Below are positions 18,701 through 30,100 of a DNA stretch of 64,000 bases, piece after piece; position 1 is the first letter of the stretch; each line of letters starts with the position of its first letter. Source of the stretch: Cysteiniphilum sp. JM-1 (lineage in GTDB: Bacteria; Pseudomonadota; Gammaproteobacteria; Francisellales; Francisellaceae); assembly GCF_008711525.1 (NCBI RefSeq), contig NZ_VXKS01000012.1:1-64000 (forward strand), given 5' to 3'. The notes under the pieces are model-generated. The model searched no databases. It was not told where the DNA came from and saw only the letters and a list, made by a program, of their open reading frames with translations. A program made the position numbers and the translations under genes.

Positions 18701-19436
18701 TTTAGGTGATGATAATAATACCTATTGTTGGGGGGATAATAGCTCTGGTCAATTAGGTGATGGTAGAACTACTAATCAGTATCAACCGACTTTAGTAAAA
18801 ATGCCTACTGGGGTAAGCTTTACAGCTATATCCGCTGGAAGTAATTATACTTGTGCCTTGGGTGATAATAATAACGCCTATTGTTGGGGGAGTAATAACT
18901 ATGGTCAATTAGGTAATGGTATCACTGCTGATAGGGCTCAACCCATTTTAGTGACAAAGCCAAATGGCGTAAGTTTCACGGCTATCTCCGTTGGATCTAT
19001 TCATACTTGTGCCTTAGGTGATGATAATAACGCTTATTGTTGGGGGTGGAATGGCTATGGTCAATTAGGTGATGGTAGCACTATTAATAAGTTTCAACCC
19101 TCCTTGGTAAAAAAGCCAAATGGCGTAAGCTTTACGGCTGTGTTCTCTGGAAATGCTCATAATTGTGCGTTGGGTGATGATAATAACGCTTATTGTTGGG
19201 GGTGGAATAGCTCTGGTCAATTAGGTAATGGTAGAACTACTAAGAACCATCAACCGACTTTAGTGAAAGTTCCAGCTGGAGTAAGCTTTACGGCTATGTC
19301 CGTTGGACATTCTCATAATTGTGCGTTGGGTGATGATAATAACGCTTATTGTTGGGGGAGGAATGACTATGGTCAATTAGGCGATGGCACAAGCAATAAT
19401 TCATCGATACCTGTCGCCGTTAAAATGCCGGAATAA
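15036..19436 (+). CDS. Large poly-Gly lipoprotein with seven-bladed RCC1 propeller (second copy)
   Basis: A 1466-residue paralogue of the product at 2607: lipobox LSAC (Cys21), eight glycines, about 1080 residues of cysteine-paired beta-sandwich modules, and seven RCC1 blades from about residue 1100. The first 250 residues match the following gene best, whereas the middle (for example VDPTQPGEDVSGL and IKNTTGKVLS) matches the product at 2607 best, so the gene is mosaic. The blades are far more alike than in the paralogues: six consecutive 52-residue units in exact 156-bp register. ACGGAGG precedes the ATG. Predicted surface-exposed; ligand unknown. Bacterial proteins with Cys-paired RCC1 blades are common outside the cytoplasm, unlike eukaryotic RCC1, which acts on Ran. 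Confidence 0.85.
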   Translation: MSKFNYKSLYLISLATVLSACGGGGGGGGSSDPSPTPDPVVGVQPKLAVASNMSEVYMSDSSAMLEMQFMVEDVNHLQVKAASQNTHLTILSKEVVKTSLDDSSVTITAVDNSSCVINKEMAMGESCRDTWNASTSEESDQFEGKIIYNTNVGKAEAEIKLTFKSPDDPEFNLDKFNITDISPIGTGMQSNVTISNATARAINNPEIIFPAVIDSYIKNIQAPTEIKSGQSAKISFEMEDSQAALDALKQWQNDMSAHKAGSSIEYRSARFPAQAYQLQPVIYLGSLSLALNTLSKFIEVNGKLEATVSVLNVSGQDIAGINTTMMQEESAITIDTSSCRFPLSANNSCLLKVIIDPDIAKGDVIQQHVNITLSTPDVMYRDHTTLAINIDSKTEVALSTESTLLANYNNQIALSNTRLINWVVSKHIEDYRIVDEAGNDVTSRFELSGGIKAPSCLTVTSLSKGQSCYLSVKPLANETGKRLFLKLLNTNANPTNNITLPDYSDSGVYPSVDLNPDTVVKNKDLSIYFTIAPPVNKTFVGFELVGVNKVTQDVAYPNSCISGALVSVDSPCQLKLDISGDEVNTPHFNPELIIHWQDNTQTTTNIHIKVVDPTQPGEDVSGLADLYQLDAAFNYVDINVDNIVIYIKNTTGKVLSNFQVEILPNWLSELIDTSSLTPMTLANHQNVAITLALKSGKTANDLVAVLESNMSDLANNAQTDADGGKVVRFTASNSVNDYRPELIVDTFPHIVTPSNETVEQSLNQIMVFGKPSVKHIVINNPTSDQYTMSFDQSLPIESIVRVTTGGINGLANCSEFTTLLAGESCALIVEAKVDAYNTPGNYLDVIMTPVNSPITTQTKLHIKPQINYVYFLIYEPSDQAIEIPYAGDKHYDLRIYNDEIYIHWLPSTDLSDYVISHKDGAAGLTITTPEQTPSCLDGAPVASNEYCYIGLSVNDTAVARDDYDLTLKMGQSNLAVDSVDISYVAIVDHGVASVSVEKGAQVISKVVPNSSVDVVIRPPQGWQDQVTADQSYTVTANNSGMTFPKGNQCTLLRSQPEAACKVEVHIAESVAVGEYELTIVPNTATTLPLSEAVVIKALQVINEQFQQISAGTYGTCALNSIGQAYCWGRDRLGFIGDGTPEQGKYQPTPVKMPDSVVFTAIESSEDTSCALGSDNNVYCWGRNDYGQLGDGSITNKYEPNLVKMPTEVSFTAVSLGGSHACALGDDNNTYCWGDNSSGQLGDGRTTNQYQPTLVKMPTGVSFTAISAGSNYTCALGDNNNAYCWGSNNYGQLGNGITADRAQPILVTKPNGVSFTAISVGSIHTCALGDDNNAYCWGWNGYGQLGDGSTINKFQPSLVKKPNGVSFTAVFSGNAHNCALGDDNNAYCWGWNSSGQLGNGRTTKNHQPTLVKVPAGVSFTAMSVGHSHNCALGDDNNAYCWGRNDYGQLGDGTSNNSSIPVAVKMPE
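18411..19436 (+). repeat. 156-bp tandem coding repeats (RCC1 blades)
   Basis: The word TGTTGGGG recurs at 18411, 18570, 18726, 18882, 19038, 19194 and 19350: one 159-bp interval, then five of exactly 156 bp. Units are highly similar in DNA, not just protein, so the array was probably amplified or homogenised recently and can recombine in frame. Confidence 0.9.
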
Positions 19437-19552
19437 GTAAAAATCCCTTTTCTTTAATCACCGACTAAACGTATCAATCACTGACATTACACACTTTTGC
19501 TCAATTTCAGTGATTTAACATCATGCCTCAAGAAAATCATAAGGAGGATTCC

Positions 19553-22500
19553 ATGTCAAAATTTAATTACAAAAGTTTATACCTTATCTCATTAGCAACG
19601 GTTTTAAGTGCCTGCGGGGGCGGTGGTGGCGGTGGAGGATCCGAAGATCCTTCACCTACACCTGATCCAGTGGTTGGTGTTCAGCCAAAACTTGCCATTG
19701 CCAGTAGCGTATCTGAAAGCTATATGAGTGATAGCAGTGCCATGCTTGAGATGCAATTTATGGTTGAAGATGTTAATCATTTGCAAGTCAAAGCGGCAAA
19801 TCAAAGTACACATTTAAAAATTCTAAGCAAAGAAGTGGTTAAAACAAGCTTAGATGATAGTAGTGTAACTATAACAGCAGTTGATAATAGCAGCTGTGTG
19901 ATCAATAAAGAAATGGCAATGGGTGAGTCCTGTAGTGATATGTGGAGTGCCTCAACTTCCAAAGAGTCTGATCAGTTTGAGGGAAAGATTATTTACAATA
20001 CCAATGTCGGAAAGGCCGAAACTGATATTAAGCTCACCTTTAAATCACCAGATGATCCTGAATTTAATATGGATAAGTTTAGCATTACCAATATCTCGCC
20101 AATCGGTACGGGGATGCAAAGCGAAATAACCATCAGTAATGCCACAGCTCGCGCGATTAATAACCCTGAGATTATTTTTCCAGCAACTATTCAAGCGTAT
20201 GTGAAAAATATTCAAGCGCCAATTGAGATAACAAGTGGTCAAAGCGTCAAAATAAGCTTTGAAATCGAGGACTCACAAGCTGCCCTTGATGCACTTAAGC
20301 TATGGCAAGAGCAAATGGTAAGTGATCCTAATGCGTTAATTCAATACAAAAGCGCATCTTTCCCAGCACAGATATATGAAGTTAGACCAACGATTTATCT
20401 ACAAGAGCTTAAACTGGCAACATCCAGTTTGAGCAAATTTATCGAAAGTGAGGGTGTTTACTCTGCCGTTGTATCATTGTTGAATGTCAGTGGCAAAGCC
20501 ATCAACGATATATCGATCGCTATAGCACCTCAAACGGATGATATCAGTGTTGATTTGTCAACGTGTACTTTGCCATTAGCGTTTAATAAAAGTTGCTTGG
20601 TTAAAGTCAGTATTTCCCCTGAGATTGCTCAAAAAGCAGTGGCTGGATACAGTCATGATATAAGCTTTGTCGGGGTGGATATTGCCTATCGTGAGCCAAC
20701 GATTTTGCAAGTTAATATGCTAAATGATGTCACGCTACAAATTGGACAAAACAGTACCTTTTTAGCAAACTATCAAAACCAAATTGAGATTCAAAATAAT
20801 TCATTACTGTATTGGCTGCCATCTAATGAACTTCAAGGCTATCAAGTAGTTGATGCCAATGATGAAGTGATTGCATCTGATCGGGTTGAAGTCAGTAATG
20901 GCATAAAAACACCGTCGTGTACAGCTGTTACGTCCTTAGCCAAAGGGCAGTCTTGTTACTTGACAGTGAAACCTAATGAAAGTGTTGAAAATGCTCAGTT
21001 ATTTCTAAAGCTATCAGACACCAATCATGATGCATTGCCTAAGCTGTCGTTACCTAACTACAGTAGTAATGGCATACAACCAAGTAATCAGCTTAATCCA
21101 GAGGCGATTGTCAAAGATCGAGATCTTACTGTCTACTATACGATTGCGCCAGCTGTTGAGAAGATTTATAAATCATTTGAATTAGTTGATATCCCAGAAG
21201 CGGTAGAAGATGCATCGATTGCAAATAATTGCGTGAGTGGTAGTACAGTAAGTGCGCTGTCGCCTTGTCAGCTAAAGATCAATATTCCGGCAGCAGTAAT
21301 CACTGATAAAATCTTTGCACCGGATTTACGCATTCATTGGCAAGATGACACAATCGCAGAAAGCAAATTATTCGTTGAAATCAAAGATCCTGCAGCCAAT
21401 GATGATTTGACTAAATTAAATGAGTTAACGCTTTTAGAGCCATTATCAAGTTATATCGATATCGATCAGGCAAGTCTGCAAATTACGCTCAATAACAATA
21501 CCGCAAGAGTACTCTCTGGTGTTCAATTAAACTTTAATCAAAGTTGGGTTGGCGAGTTATTTGACTTATCAGTTGTCAGGCAATTACATTCAATTGCTGT
21601 GAATGATAGCTATACGCTACATGTGCCATTGCAACAGGGCAAAACGACAGAGGATCTGCATCAAGCTGTAAAAGATCATGCTGATGAGATCTTTAGTAAT
21701 CATGTTAATGGCGATACTTTGGGGAGTGTGCTTGATATTCATACCAGTAATTCTCTTAGCAAGTATTATCCTGAGTTTCGTGTTGATATCATGCCATACA
21801 TAGATATGCCGCAAACCCGATTATCACAAGAAATGGACTATCAATTGATTTATACCAAACCAGCGAGTCAGTACGTTAAAGTCACCAATCCAACGATATA
21901 TAATTATATGATCAGTTTTAATGAGAGTTTACCTAATGGCATAACTCGAGTAATGACTGGAAGTATCGATGACTTAGCAAACTGTAGTGAAATAGGGCAA
22001 TTAGCTGCGGGGCAATCATGTGCTGCTATTTTTGAAGCCAGCGCAAGCGCTGTAGAATCAAGTGGTAATCATGCTGAGATCATATTAACAGAAGCTGATG
22101 GTAATTTACCTAGTACGCTGTTAGATATTAGCTTTAAAACGAATTATGTTTATCAGGTAAATTATGTTATTGCTGATCAACCGCTAGAGATACCAGAAAC
22201 ATCTAGCTTGGCTTTTTATGATATTGAATTAGTCAATAATGAACCGGATGTACAATGGGTTCCATCAATGGATATCAGTGATTATTATCTTTCAGGTAGT
22301 TTAGAAGGTCTTGAGATTTTGCCAGCTGCTGAGGGCAAAAATAGTTGTACACTAGGGGCGAGCGTTGCCTTTGGCGAGTCTTGTTATTTACAACTCAGTG
22401 TTAGCCAAACAACGCCAGCAGGTGATTATGACCTGCTACTTAATGAGGGTAATAGTAATTTAGCGGGTGATGAGATTAAGGCAGGTAGATTGTCTATTAT

Positions 22501-24094
22501 TAAGAAAGGTAACACCCAGATCAATGTTGTTGATCAATATCAGGATATTTATTTATCTAAAGTTTATTTAAATCAAAGTATTAGGCTCAAAATCACTCCG
22601 CCAAGTAACTGGCTTGATTACACCAAAGGTGAAAATCTTGTGTATGAAGCATCGTTTCAAAATGCGCAATCAATGAGTTCACAATCACCGCCTAAATGCA
22701 CGATTAGTAAATCTACTCCAACGAAACCATGCTATATCTGGCTTGAAGTAACAGCACTTAAATCAGGGTTTACTACCCTTGATGTTAATATAACAGAGGT
22801 AGGTTCTGCGAAGATGAAACCTAATATTAAAAACCCTCAATTTTCGATTGATATTCTTAGTGATACTTGGGCATCTGTATCTGCTGGAGGATTTCATACC
22901 TGTGCAACAACAAAGGCAGGTTATGCTTACTGTTGGGGACGAAATAATGTAGGTCAACTAGGTAACAAGACGACGGTTGACAGTAATCGTCCTTTAGAAT
23001 CTGTTACTGTTTACCGAAATTCCCCAAATTTCAATGTTGGAAAATTTAAACGTGTAGAAACTGGGCGCTATCACTCATGTGGTATTAGGCTTGAAGGAGA
23101 TGTCTACTGTTGGGGTAACAATATAAATATCGAGTCATTCCCAAATCGACAGATAAGTTATTTACCTTATGGTCGCTATGTTACAGGTAAATCTACTGAA
23201 GATAGTAGAGAGATTATTGATCTTTCATTAGGTGATGGTGTGAGCTGTCTTTTGAGAGACTATAATGTAGCCACTGGAAAATCCAACGCCTATTGCTGGG
23301 GCAAAAATGATAAAGGGCAGTTAGGGCGTTCCTTTGCATCCCCAGAGGGTCATTCTTATGAAAACAGCGTACCTGTGGCATCGCCATATTTATTTTGGGA
23401 CATTGATGTCGGTTCTGACCATGTTTGTGCCATTCAAAAAGGAGATAATTTTCCAGTGCGTTGTTGGGGGGGGAATGAGCATGGGCAGTTGGGTAGAGGG
23501 TTTATCAGTGCATATGAACCTGCATTATCTAGCAATGTTTATACAGACTACGATAATAGAGTGAAACTAAGCCAAACATATAAGGTTTCCGCTGGTTATG
23601 GGCATAGCTGTGTTACAGTGTGGGATAGCTATAATATGGTCTTTTGTTGGGGGATCAATATTTTTGGACAGATTGGTAATGGTCAGTCTGGTTACTATGC
23701 CCGCGAGGTAGAGGCAAATAGTAGATACTTATATGGTATGGTTGAAGCCGATTCAATTCAAACAGGTAATGAGTATAGCTGTGCTATTGTGAGTACGAAT
23801 GGTGGTGTTAACTTTAATAAAGTCGCTTGCTGGGGGTCTCCTGGCTTTGGTCAGATGGGTATTAGTAACACCAGTACAAATAGATTAAGCCCTGAAATTG
23901 TGATGGATTTTTCTGATAAGCTTCGTGAGATTCATCAGCTGACACTTGGAGAGCATCATACCTGTATATTAGGTGAGTCAAATACAAACCGTGAGATTAA
24001 TCGCTTATTTTGTACAGGAAATAATCGTTATGGTCAAGTTGGGGGTACTTCACAGGATGTAACGACACCTATTGAGATCCATTATCCACGTTAA
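19553..24094 (+). CDS. Large poly-Gly lipoprotein with seven-bladed RCC1 propeller (third copy)
   Basis: A 1513-residue paralogue. An upstream in-frame ATG exists at 19523, but AAGGAGG at 19541-19547 and identity with the preceding gene fix the start at 19553. Lipobox LSAC with eight glycines, then about 1085 residues of beta-sandwich modules that are the most diverged of the three beyond residue 250. Seven blades follow from about 1105, with looser spacing (YCWG, YCWG, YCWG, RCWG, FCWG, ACWG, FCTG) and long charged insertions. The seventh has lost the Trp. Only 116 bp separate it from the preceding stop and I see no copy of the shared promoter, so it may be transcribed by readthrough. Confidence 0.85.
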   Translation: MSKFNYKSLYLISLATVLSACGGGGGGGGSEDPSPTPDPVVGVQPKLAIASSVSESYMSDSSAMLEMQFMVEDVNHLQVKAANQSTHLKILSKEVVKTSLDDSSVTITAVDNSSCVINKEMAMGESCSDMWSASTSKESDQFEGKIIYNTNVGKAETDIKLTFKSPDDPEFNMDKFSITNISPIGTGMQSEITISNATARAINNPEIIFPATIQAYVKNIQAPIEITSGQSVKISFEIEDSQAALDALKLWQEQMVSDPNALIQYKSASFPAQIYEVRPTIYLQELKLATSSLSKFIESEGVYSAVVSLLNVSGKAINDISIAIAPQTDDISVDLSTCTLPLAFNKSCLVKVSISPEIAQKAVAGYSHDISFVGVDIAYREPTILQVNMLNDVTLQIGQNSTFLANYQNQIEIQNNSLLYWLPSNELQGYQVVDANDEVIASDRVEVSNGIKTPSCTAVTSLAKGQSCYLTVKPNESVENAQLFLKLSDTNHDALPKLSLPNYSSNGIQPSNQLNPEAIVKDRDLTVYYTIAPAVEKIYKSFELVDIPEAVEDASIANNCVSGSTVSALSPCQLKINIPAAVITDKIFAPDLRIHWQDDTIAESKLFVEIKDPAANDDLTKLNELTLLEPLSSYIDIDQASLQITLNNNTARVLSGVQLNFNQSWVGELFDLSVVRQLHSIAVNDSYTLHVPLQQGKTTEDLHQAVKDHADEIFSNHVNGDTLGSVLDIHTSNSLSKYYPEFRVDIMPYIDMPQTRLSQEMDYQLIYTKPASQYVKVTNPTIYNYMISFNESLPNGITRVMTGSIDDLANCSEIGQLAAGQSCAAIFEASASAVESSGNHAEIILTEADGNLPSTLLDISFKTNYVYQVNYVIADQPLEIPETSSLAFYDIELVNNEPDVQWVPSMDISDYYLSGSLEGLEILPAAEGKNSCTLGASVAFGESCYLQLSVSQTTPAGDYDLLLNEGNSNLAGDEIKAGRLSIIKKGNTQINVVDQYQDIYLSKVYLNQSIRLKITPPSNWLDYTKGENLVYEASFQNAQSMSSQSPPKCTISKSTPTKPCYIWLEVTALKSGFTTLDVNITEVGSAKMKPNIKNPQFSIDILSDTWASVSAGGFHTCATTKAGYAYCWGRNNVGQLGNKTTVDSNRPLESVTVYRNSPNFNVGKFKRVETGRYHSCGIRLEGDVYCWGNNINIESFPNRQISYLPYGRYVTGKSTEDSREIIDLSLGDGVSCLLRDYNVATGKSNAYCWGKNDKGQLGRSFASPEGHSYENSVPVASPYLFWDIDVGSDHVCAIQKGDNFPVRCWGGNEHGQLGRGFISAYEPALSSNVYTDYDNRVKLSQTYKVSAGYGHSCVTVWDSYNMVFCWGINIFGQIGNGQSGYYAREVEANSRYLYGMVEADSIQTGNEYSCAIVSTNGGVNFNKVACWGSPGFGQMGISNTSTNRLSPEIVMDFSDKLREIHQLTLGEHHTCILGESNTNREINRLFCTGNNRYGQVGGTSQDVTTPIEIHYPR

Positions 24095-24115
24095 GCTAAA
24101 GCAAAAAAATTCGAT

Positions 24116-24144
24116 CTGTTAATTTAACGATTGCTATCTATACT
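24116..24144 (+). promoter_or_regulatory. Predicted promoter of the RHS gene, shared with the downstream LysR gene
   Basis: CTGTTA (24116-24121), 17-bp spacer, TATACT (24139-24144), 39 bp before the ATG. Over 33 bases (24116-24148) only four differ from 30845-30877 upstream of the LysR-like gene, and the spacer is conserved as well as the hexamers. Confidence 0.6.
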
Positions 24145-24183
24145 TGATGATGTGAATGTTTTTAATTAAAAAGGATATTTAAA

Positions 24184-27100
24184 ATGCAGATGAAAATTCT
24201 AACAATAACCATATTAAGCCTGCTAAGTAGCTTATCACTTACAGTGGCTGCAAGAGAAATAACCAAACCTTCAGCAGACTCCAAAGTACCGGTGAATAAG
24301 CATCATCATGTTTTAGGTGCGGGTGATAGCAGTGAACATATGGCTTTGGATGAATATGTAATACCCTTGACAACCTTGCAATATGATCCTAAGGGAATTG
24401 GACCAGAGCTTGAGATCAAGGCGATTCAGCCGATTACCTATCCTTACCCAAGTAGCCCATCAGAGCATGAAACCATTCCTGAATCTTTGTTTTATATTGA
24501 TTTGCCGAGGATTGAGACGAGTGTGCCTGTAAGGTATAAAGTTACAGATGTTATAACAACCGACTATTCAGTTGGTGGACTAAATTTTGATGATTTAGAA
24601 TTTAAAGAAGAAGATAAATTTCAAATGTCACAGTATTTTTATGGATATGAAAGACCTAAATATACTTTACATCTTCCAGAGGGCGCAGAGTATCTAGTAT
24701 ATAACCTAACCGAAAATTATTCAGTAGACAAAAAGCATCCGACAACGGATTACCTACTTAAAGTGGATATGTTTAAACTTGATCAGTTTAAGTTATTACC
24801 ACAATTTAGTAAGCAAAGTGTCTTATTGCAATATAACGATGAAAATATTAATGTCGTTACAAGAGATGGTGTCAGTTATAGCTTTGAAGTAGGTAAGTCA
24901 TCTTATTACTCAGTGCTTGATGGTAGTAAATCATGGATGACGAGTACATTTAAGATAATACAATCGCCACAGCTTATACGTATTAAAAAAATGACCAAGC
25001 AAGGAAAATCATTTGTTTTTAACTATGGAGATAATGGCAGGATTGAAATTTATAAAGATAGCTTACTGGGCAAAAGAGTTTTTGAGGGTTATCGTTTGGG
25101 TGATGAGCGTGGATATTCATATGTTGTAAAAACACAAGGAGATGCTTTTCCCAAAGAGTATAAAATGAACTTTCATTTGTATGAGAAAACACCTGAGGAT
25201 AAAGAGTATCGGAGCTATTTGTTGCATGACTATTCAATACTTGCTGGCAGCCAAAAAAATGAGAGTGAAAATTACAATTTAACTTATGATCAGATTGACA
25301 GATTTAATGATCAACGAGTATATCTTAAAGAAGAGACGTTAAGTGTTGGAGGTGTGAAGTTAAATACTAGTCATATTCTAAGGCAGAAACATAGACCTGA
25401 TCTTGAGAAAGACCGTTATGTTTATTTGGATACTATTACCTTAAAAACAGAGTTATTTCCTAATTATTTAATTTCTCCTGAACATGCATTTACACTTCGT
25501 CAGACTATTCGCACACCTTATGAGCATCAACCTAGCTTAAAGAGTATTATTGCGTACTCATCAAACGACTTGGAATCAATCGAACTTGAAGGGAAGATGG
25601 CATTACATCCAGTAGCAACTTACCCTGAAAATGTGCCTGAAAAATTTATTGCTTCTGCAGTATGTAAGAACATCTATACTAAGATGGAAAATAACCCAGA
25701 TTCATTAGCAAGAGCTGCTTCATCAAACGTAAGGATATACTGTCAGGATGGCAAGCTATCTTTAGAGAAGTTCGAAGATACACATTATAAATATAACTAT
25801 TCAAATTTGAGTTTTTCTCAAGGGGGCGATGGTAAGTACAAAGATGATCTTGAGAAGCTTTTATTAGAATACACTTACTTACCCGTTGGTGTTGAAGATA
25901 GTGCTTGGATGAATCCAATACAAATAACCCAAAAAAATAAAGAAGGTGATGTGGAAACAACGAATGAGACCCATTTTAAATATCAACGTTGTGACAAAAA
26001 TTCCTCGATCTTATCTCCAATGAAATCGATTTGTGTAAGTGAAGAGATGGTTAAAACCACTTCTAATAAGACAAATTATGCTGCTTGGAATATCAAAGAA
26101 TATACAAATTTTACCACGCCAAGTAGTCAGCATAGCAACGCATTGCGGTTACCACAAAAGACACAAAATAGCAGTTGTATAACAAATGCTGGCGTTGCAA
26201 AGCCAAGTAATTGTAATTTATATTCAAGCATTATAGCGGCTGAATATAACTATATGGGGGATAATTTTGGTAATTATTTCCCCGTTATGACGTGGAATAA
26301 AGAGGCAACAACTTACTATAATGGCAGTCAACTGTCTGATGTTGATAATGCCTATGCCAGTTATGTGTATGAGAAAAATTCCAGTAGTCAACTCTATCCA
26401 TTATTACAAACCACATATGAAAGTACTCAAAATAGCCAACCTGAATTAGGCAAACAGGGACTAAAAACCGAGGTGCATTATGTCACATATGCCGATAATA
26501 GTTATGATCTTTATCAGGATATTGCCAGTTTGCGTACGACAAACTATGAAAATGGTGCACCGAATAAATTATCTAAAACAGGTTGGGAGCATTATAACAG
26601 TAAAGGGGTTTTGCAATACTCCGTAGAAAAGATGGATTTTAGTTCAGGTGACGCATCTTCAACGGAAGATAAGTACTTTGTTACTTATTATGAATATGAT
26701 GGATGGGGCAGAGTGATCAAAGAAATGAATTATCCAGCAGTCAGCGCAAGTCAGGTGGGTACACGTCAAGGCGATTATCATCAATCGATTAGCTATGTGT
26801 ATGAGCCAAGGGTAACCACCATAAAATCATATGCCGGAAGTGAGCTCGTTGCCACAAGGAAAGAATATTTTGATGGTTTTGATAATTTGGTGAAAGTAGA
26901 AGCCAGTGTTGATACGATGCCTGATAAATTGGTTACCATGCAAGAGAATTACTATGCGTTTAAAGATACTTTAATGCAAAGCGTTCAGTATGATTATTCA
27001 GATTATCAAGAAGGAAAGGCAAATCCTAAAGTGCAATATTATATTAGTAATTTCTATTTTACTGAGCAGGCTGAGCAAAATGCTATACAGAACTCAGATG

Positions 27101-30100
27101 GCACAATGAATTTTGTTTATAGCTATCCTGATGCTTCCATTGAATTTAGTTTGCTAGCAGATACCAATAAGTCACCAATTCAAACACGTGCTTTGCTGCC
27201 TAAAGGTAAGTTTTTAGAGAGTAAAAATCGTCCTTCTTTCTGTTATATTCGAAGTAAAGAGCAGATTTATGGTAGCCAAGGGGCTACGGTTGATTTCTAC
27301 CCATGTAAAATTGATGGATTTGAATTCGTCATAGCACCTGAGCTTATCAATGAAAAACATTATCAAAGCAAAACACTTGCTTTTGTTTTAGATAAAAATA
27401 AACAATATAGCTGCTATCCAGCTGGCTCATCAGGCTTAAAACAGCAGCCTTATATAACTGATTTGGCAGCGATGAATCGATTTATATCACCTGTTGATAA
27501 GGGGCTGCCTCCTGATGTCAGTGGGTTAAAAGATTTCATTATGGATAAAGTGCGTAATGGTCAATCATTGATACCTTATGGTTTAGTTGCACAGAACAAA
27601 ACAATAAGCAATGTGCTTGGTCAGCCTTTAGAGATTTTCAGCAGTGTTGATGATGGTTATTGTGCACATACAGCGGATAATCTGCACTTATCCCAAAGCT
27701 ATAGCTATATTGACAAAAGCGATATTTCAGGAACAAACGCTGCTTATGCAAAACAACTGATAGGTGAAATTAAAGCGCGTCATGCTTACTCACCCTCTAA
27801 TGCGACAAAACCTTTATTTAGTGTTTACTATAGCTATGATCAGAACTTAAATAATAATGGTTTTTATGTTCAAGCGAACATCGATGGGCAATTAAAGCGT
27901 TACCATTTAGGCTATCAGCAAATCAATGACTTAGGCTTAATCACGAAGCAGTCGACTGGTGTGGGTACGATCAATGATATAGATTTTGGCAAGGTGATTG
28001 AATATATTTATAGCCCATCAACCGCCGTATTAAAAAGGACTGAGTTACCACAAGCAGATGGATATAATATTAAAAGTTTTATTAAGAGTTATGATGCATG
28101 GGGAAATCCAACAAAAACGGTAATGCAGAAACAAAAATCATACTTCTCTACCCTGGAAGAAACCGTTGAATCAAGCTTTGATCAGAAATATAATCTCCCT
28201 GTCTCGATAAAAAATGAGCATGCCGAGCATCGTTTTGAGTATAGAGAAGCAGGTGCTTTAAAATCAGCTCACTATCAAAATAAAGATAATAAAACTATCA
28301 TGGCAGAGTTTATTCCAAGTTATAGTACACAAGATATTGCAGGGCTGTTGATGGCAAAGCATCAGCTGGTGACACCTAACTTTAATGCAAGCAATAATTT
28401 AAGCTCACAAAATGGTCTTATCAGGAAACTCGAGAGTAAGGTTCTTGACAAAGCGTATGCCAAAAAACTCGATGTTGAGCTAGATTATGACTACAAAGCG
28501 GATGGCACTTTAAAGAATATCAACACATACAGAACTAATGAAGATAGTAATAAAATTAATGAGATGGAGTTTGCTCTGCAAGAAGGAGATCTCAATACCG
28601 CATATCAAATCAAGTATCAAAATATTAATCATTACTTCCACAAACAAGAAATAAATTTTGAGCAATATTATTCGCGCTCAGGCTTATTGTTACAACAGTT
28701 AATCACGGTTGATGCAAACCCTGTCGCTACGTATTTATATGCTTACAATGCAGAAAATCAACTGTCACAGTTCGAGTGTGAAACAAATCATATGTATAAT
28801 TTTTGTCAGATCAATACAATGGAGTCAGAAGAGCCAACAAGCTTTAGCAATCTTAGAATATGGTATGACTACAATAATTTAGGACTTTTACAGTCAGTGA
28901 ATATTAATAATCAACAGACTTTAGGTTATGACTACAATTCAGAAAATCCTTTTCAGCTAAAATCAATCAGCACAAGACAAACCCCAGTAGTCAACTTTAG
29001 TTACAATGAGTTAGGTCAAGTGACACAAATTGATAAAAAAGACCCTCAAGACAAACATCTCTCAACGACACAGTTAAGCTATAACTTAGCTGGAAATGTA
29101 ATTAATTATAAGAAAACAGGTTATCTTGCCACTGAGTTAGAGTATCACTATGATCCTTTAGGATACCAATTGGCAGAGATTGGTAAGTCAGGGGTTAATA
29201 AGAATCAATCTAACTATAATATTTTTATTCAAGGTAACTTAGTGTCACAATATATTAATGGTAAAGAGAAGCTGATTGTCCCAGGTGGTGCCGTAGTGCA
29301 AGATCATACTAACAATGGCTTATATTACGCTGCCAATATAACCAATGGGCAAACACAATATGGTAGTTGGGCAAAGGGCGAGTTACAAAGTTTGCTTACT
29401 TATCTTCCGTTTGGGGCAAGTTATAGCGCGATAACGGCAAAACCGCGTTCGCATGATTTAGATGTCAAAAACAATACATTTGGATATAACCTGCAAAGGG
29501 ATGATCAGGCAACCGGTATTCAGTTTTTAGGCACAACGTATAATCGACCTTATGACCCCGAGTATCGCGTATTTTTATCACCAGATAGTGCATCACCGTG
29601 GGGAGCAGGTGGTTTTAGTCCTTATGCTTACGTTAATAATGATCCGGTAAATAATTTCGATCCAACAGGGCATTATTTACAACCTATTTCAGGGGGGGAT
29701 CGTGTTGCTGATGCTGGAAACATTATCGCAATAACGGGTGGGGTGTTAATGTTGCTGCCCGGAATGCAGTATATTGGTTTAGCAACGATGCTGTCAGGTG
29801 TTGCCACAGCAGCTACTGATTATGCTGCTTCAGGCGAAACAGATGCTGCTGCAAAATCAGTGTTGAGTGCTATTCCTGGAATGGGTGAGGCGATAATGAT
29901 AGGCGACACCGTTGAAACCGCTCAGCAAATTCAAGAAGGTAATATTGGTAATGAAGCAGAAGCCATTGGACAGTTAACTCAGATGTGGGCAATGACAGTT
30001 GCGACAACGGTCGGTGGTGCAGTTGCTGGCAGTAGGGGAGTCAAAGGAGAGGCGGCAGCATCTTCTGAAGTAGCGCCAAAGAGTCTGGCTGAAGTGGCAC

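Noticed and set aside
18411-19436. Regular repeats considered as a CRISPR array
   Set aside because: Units are 156 bp, contiguous, coding and in frame; they are RCC1 blades, with no spacer/repeat alternation and no cas genes.
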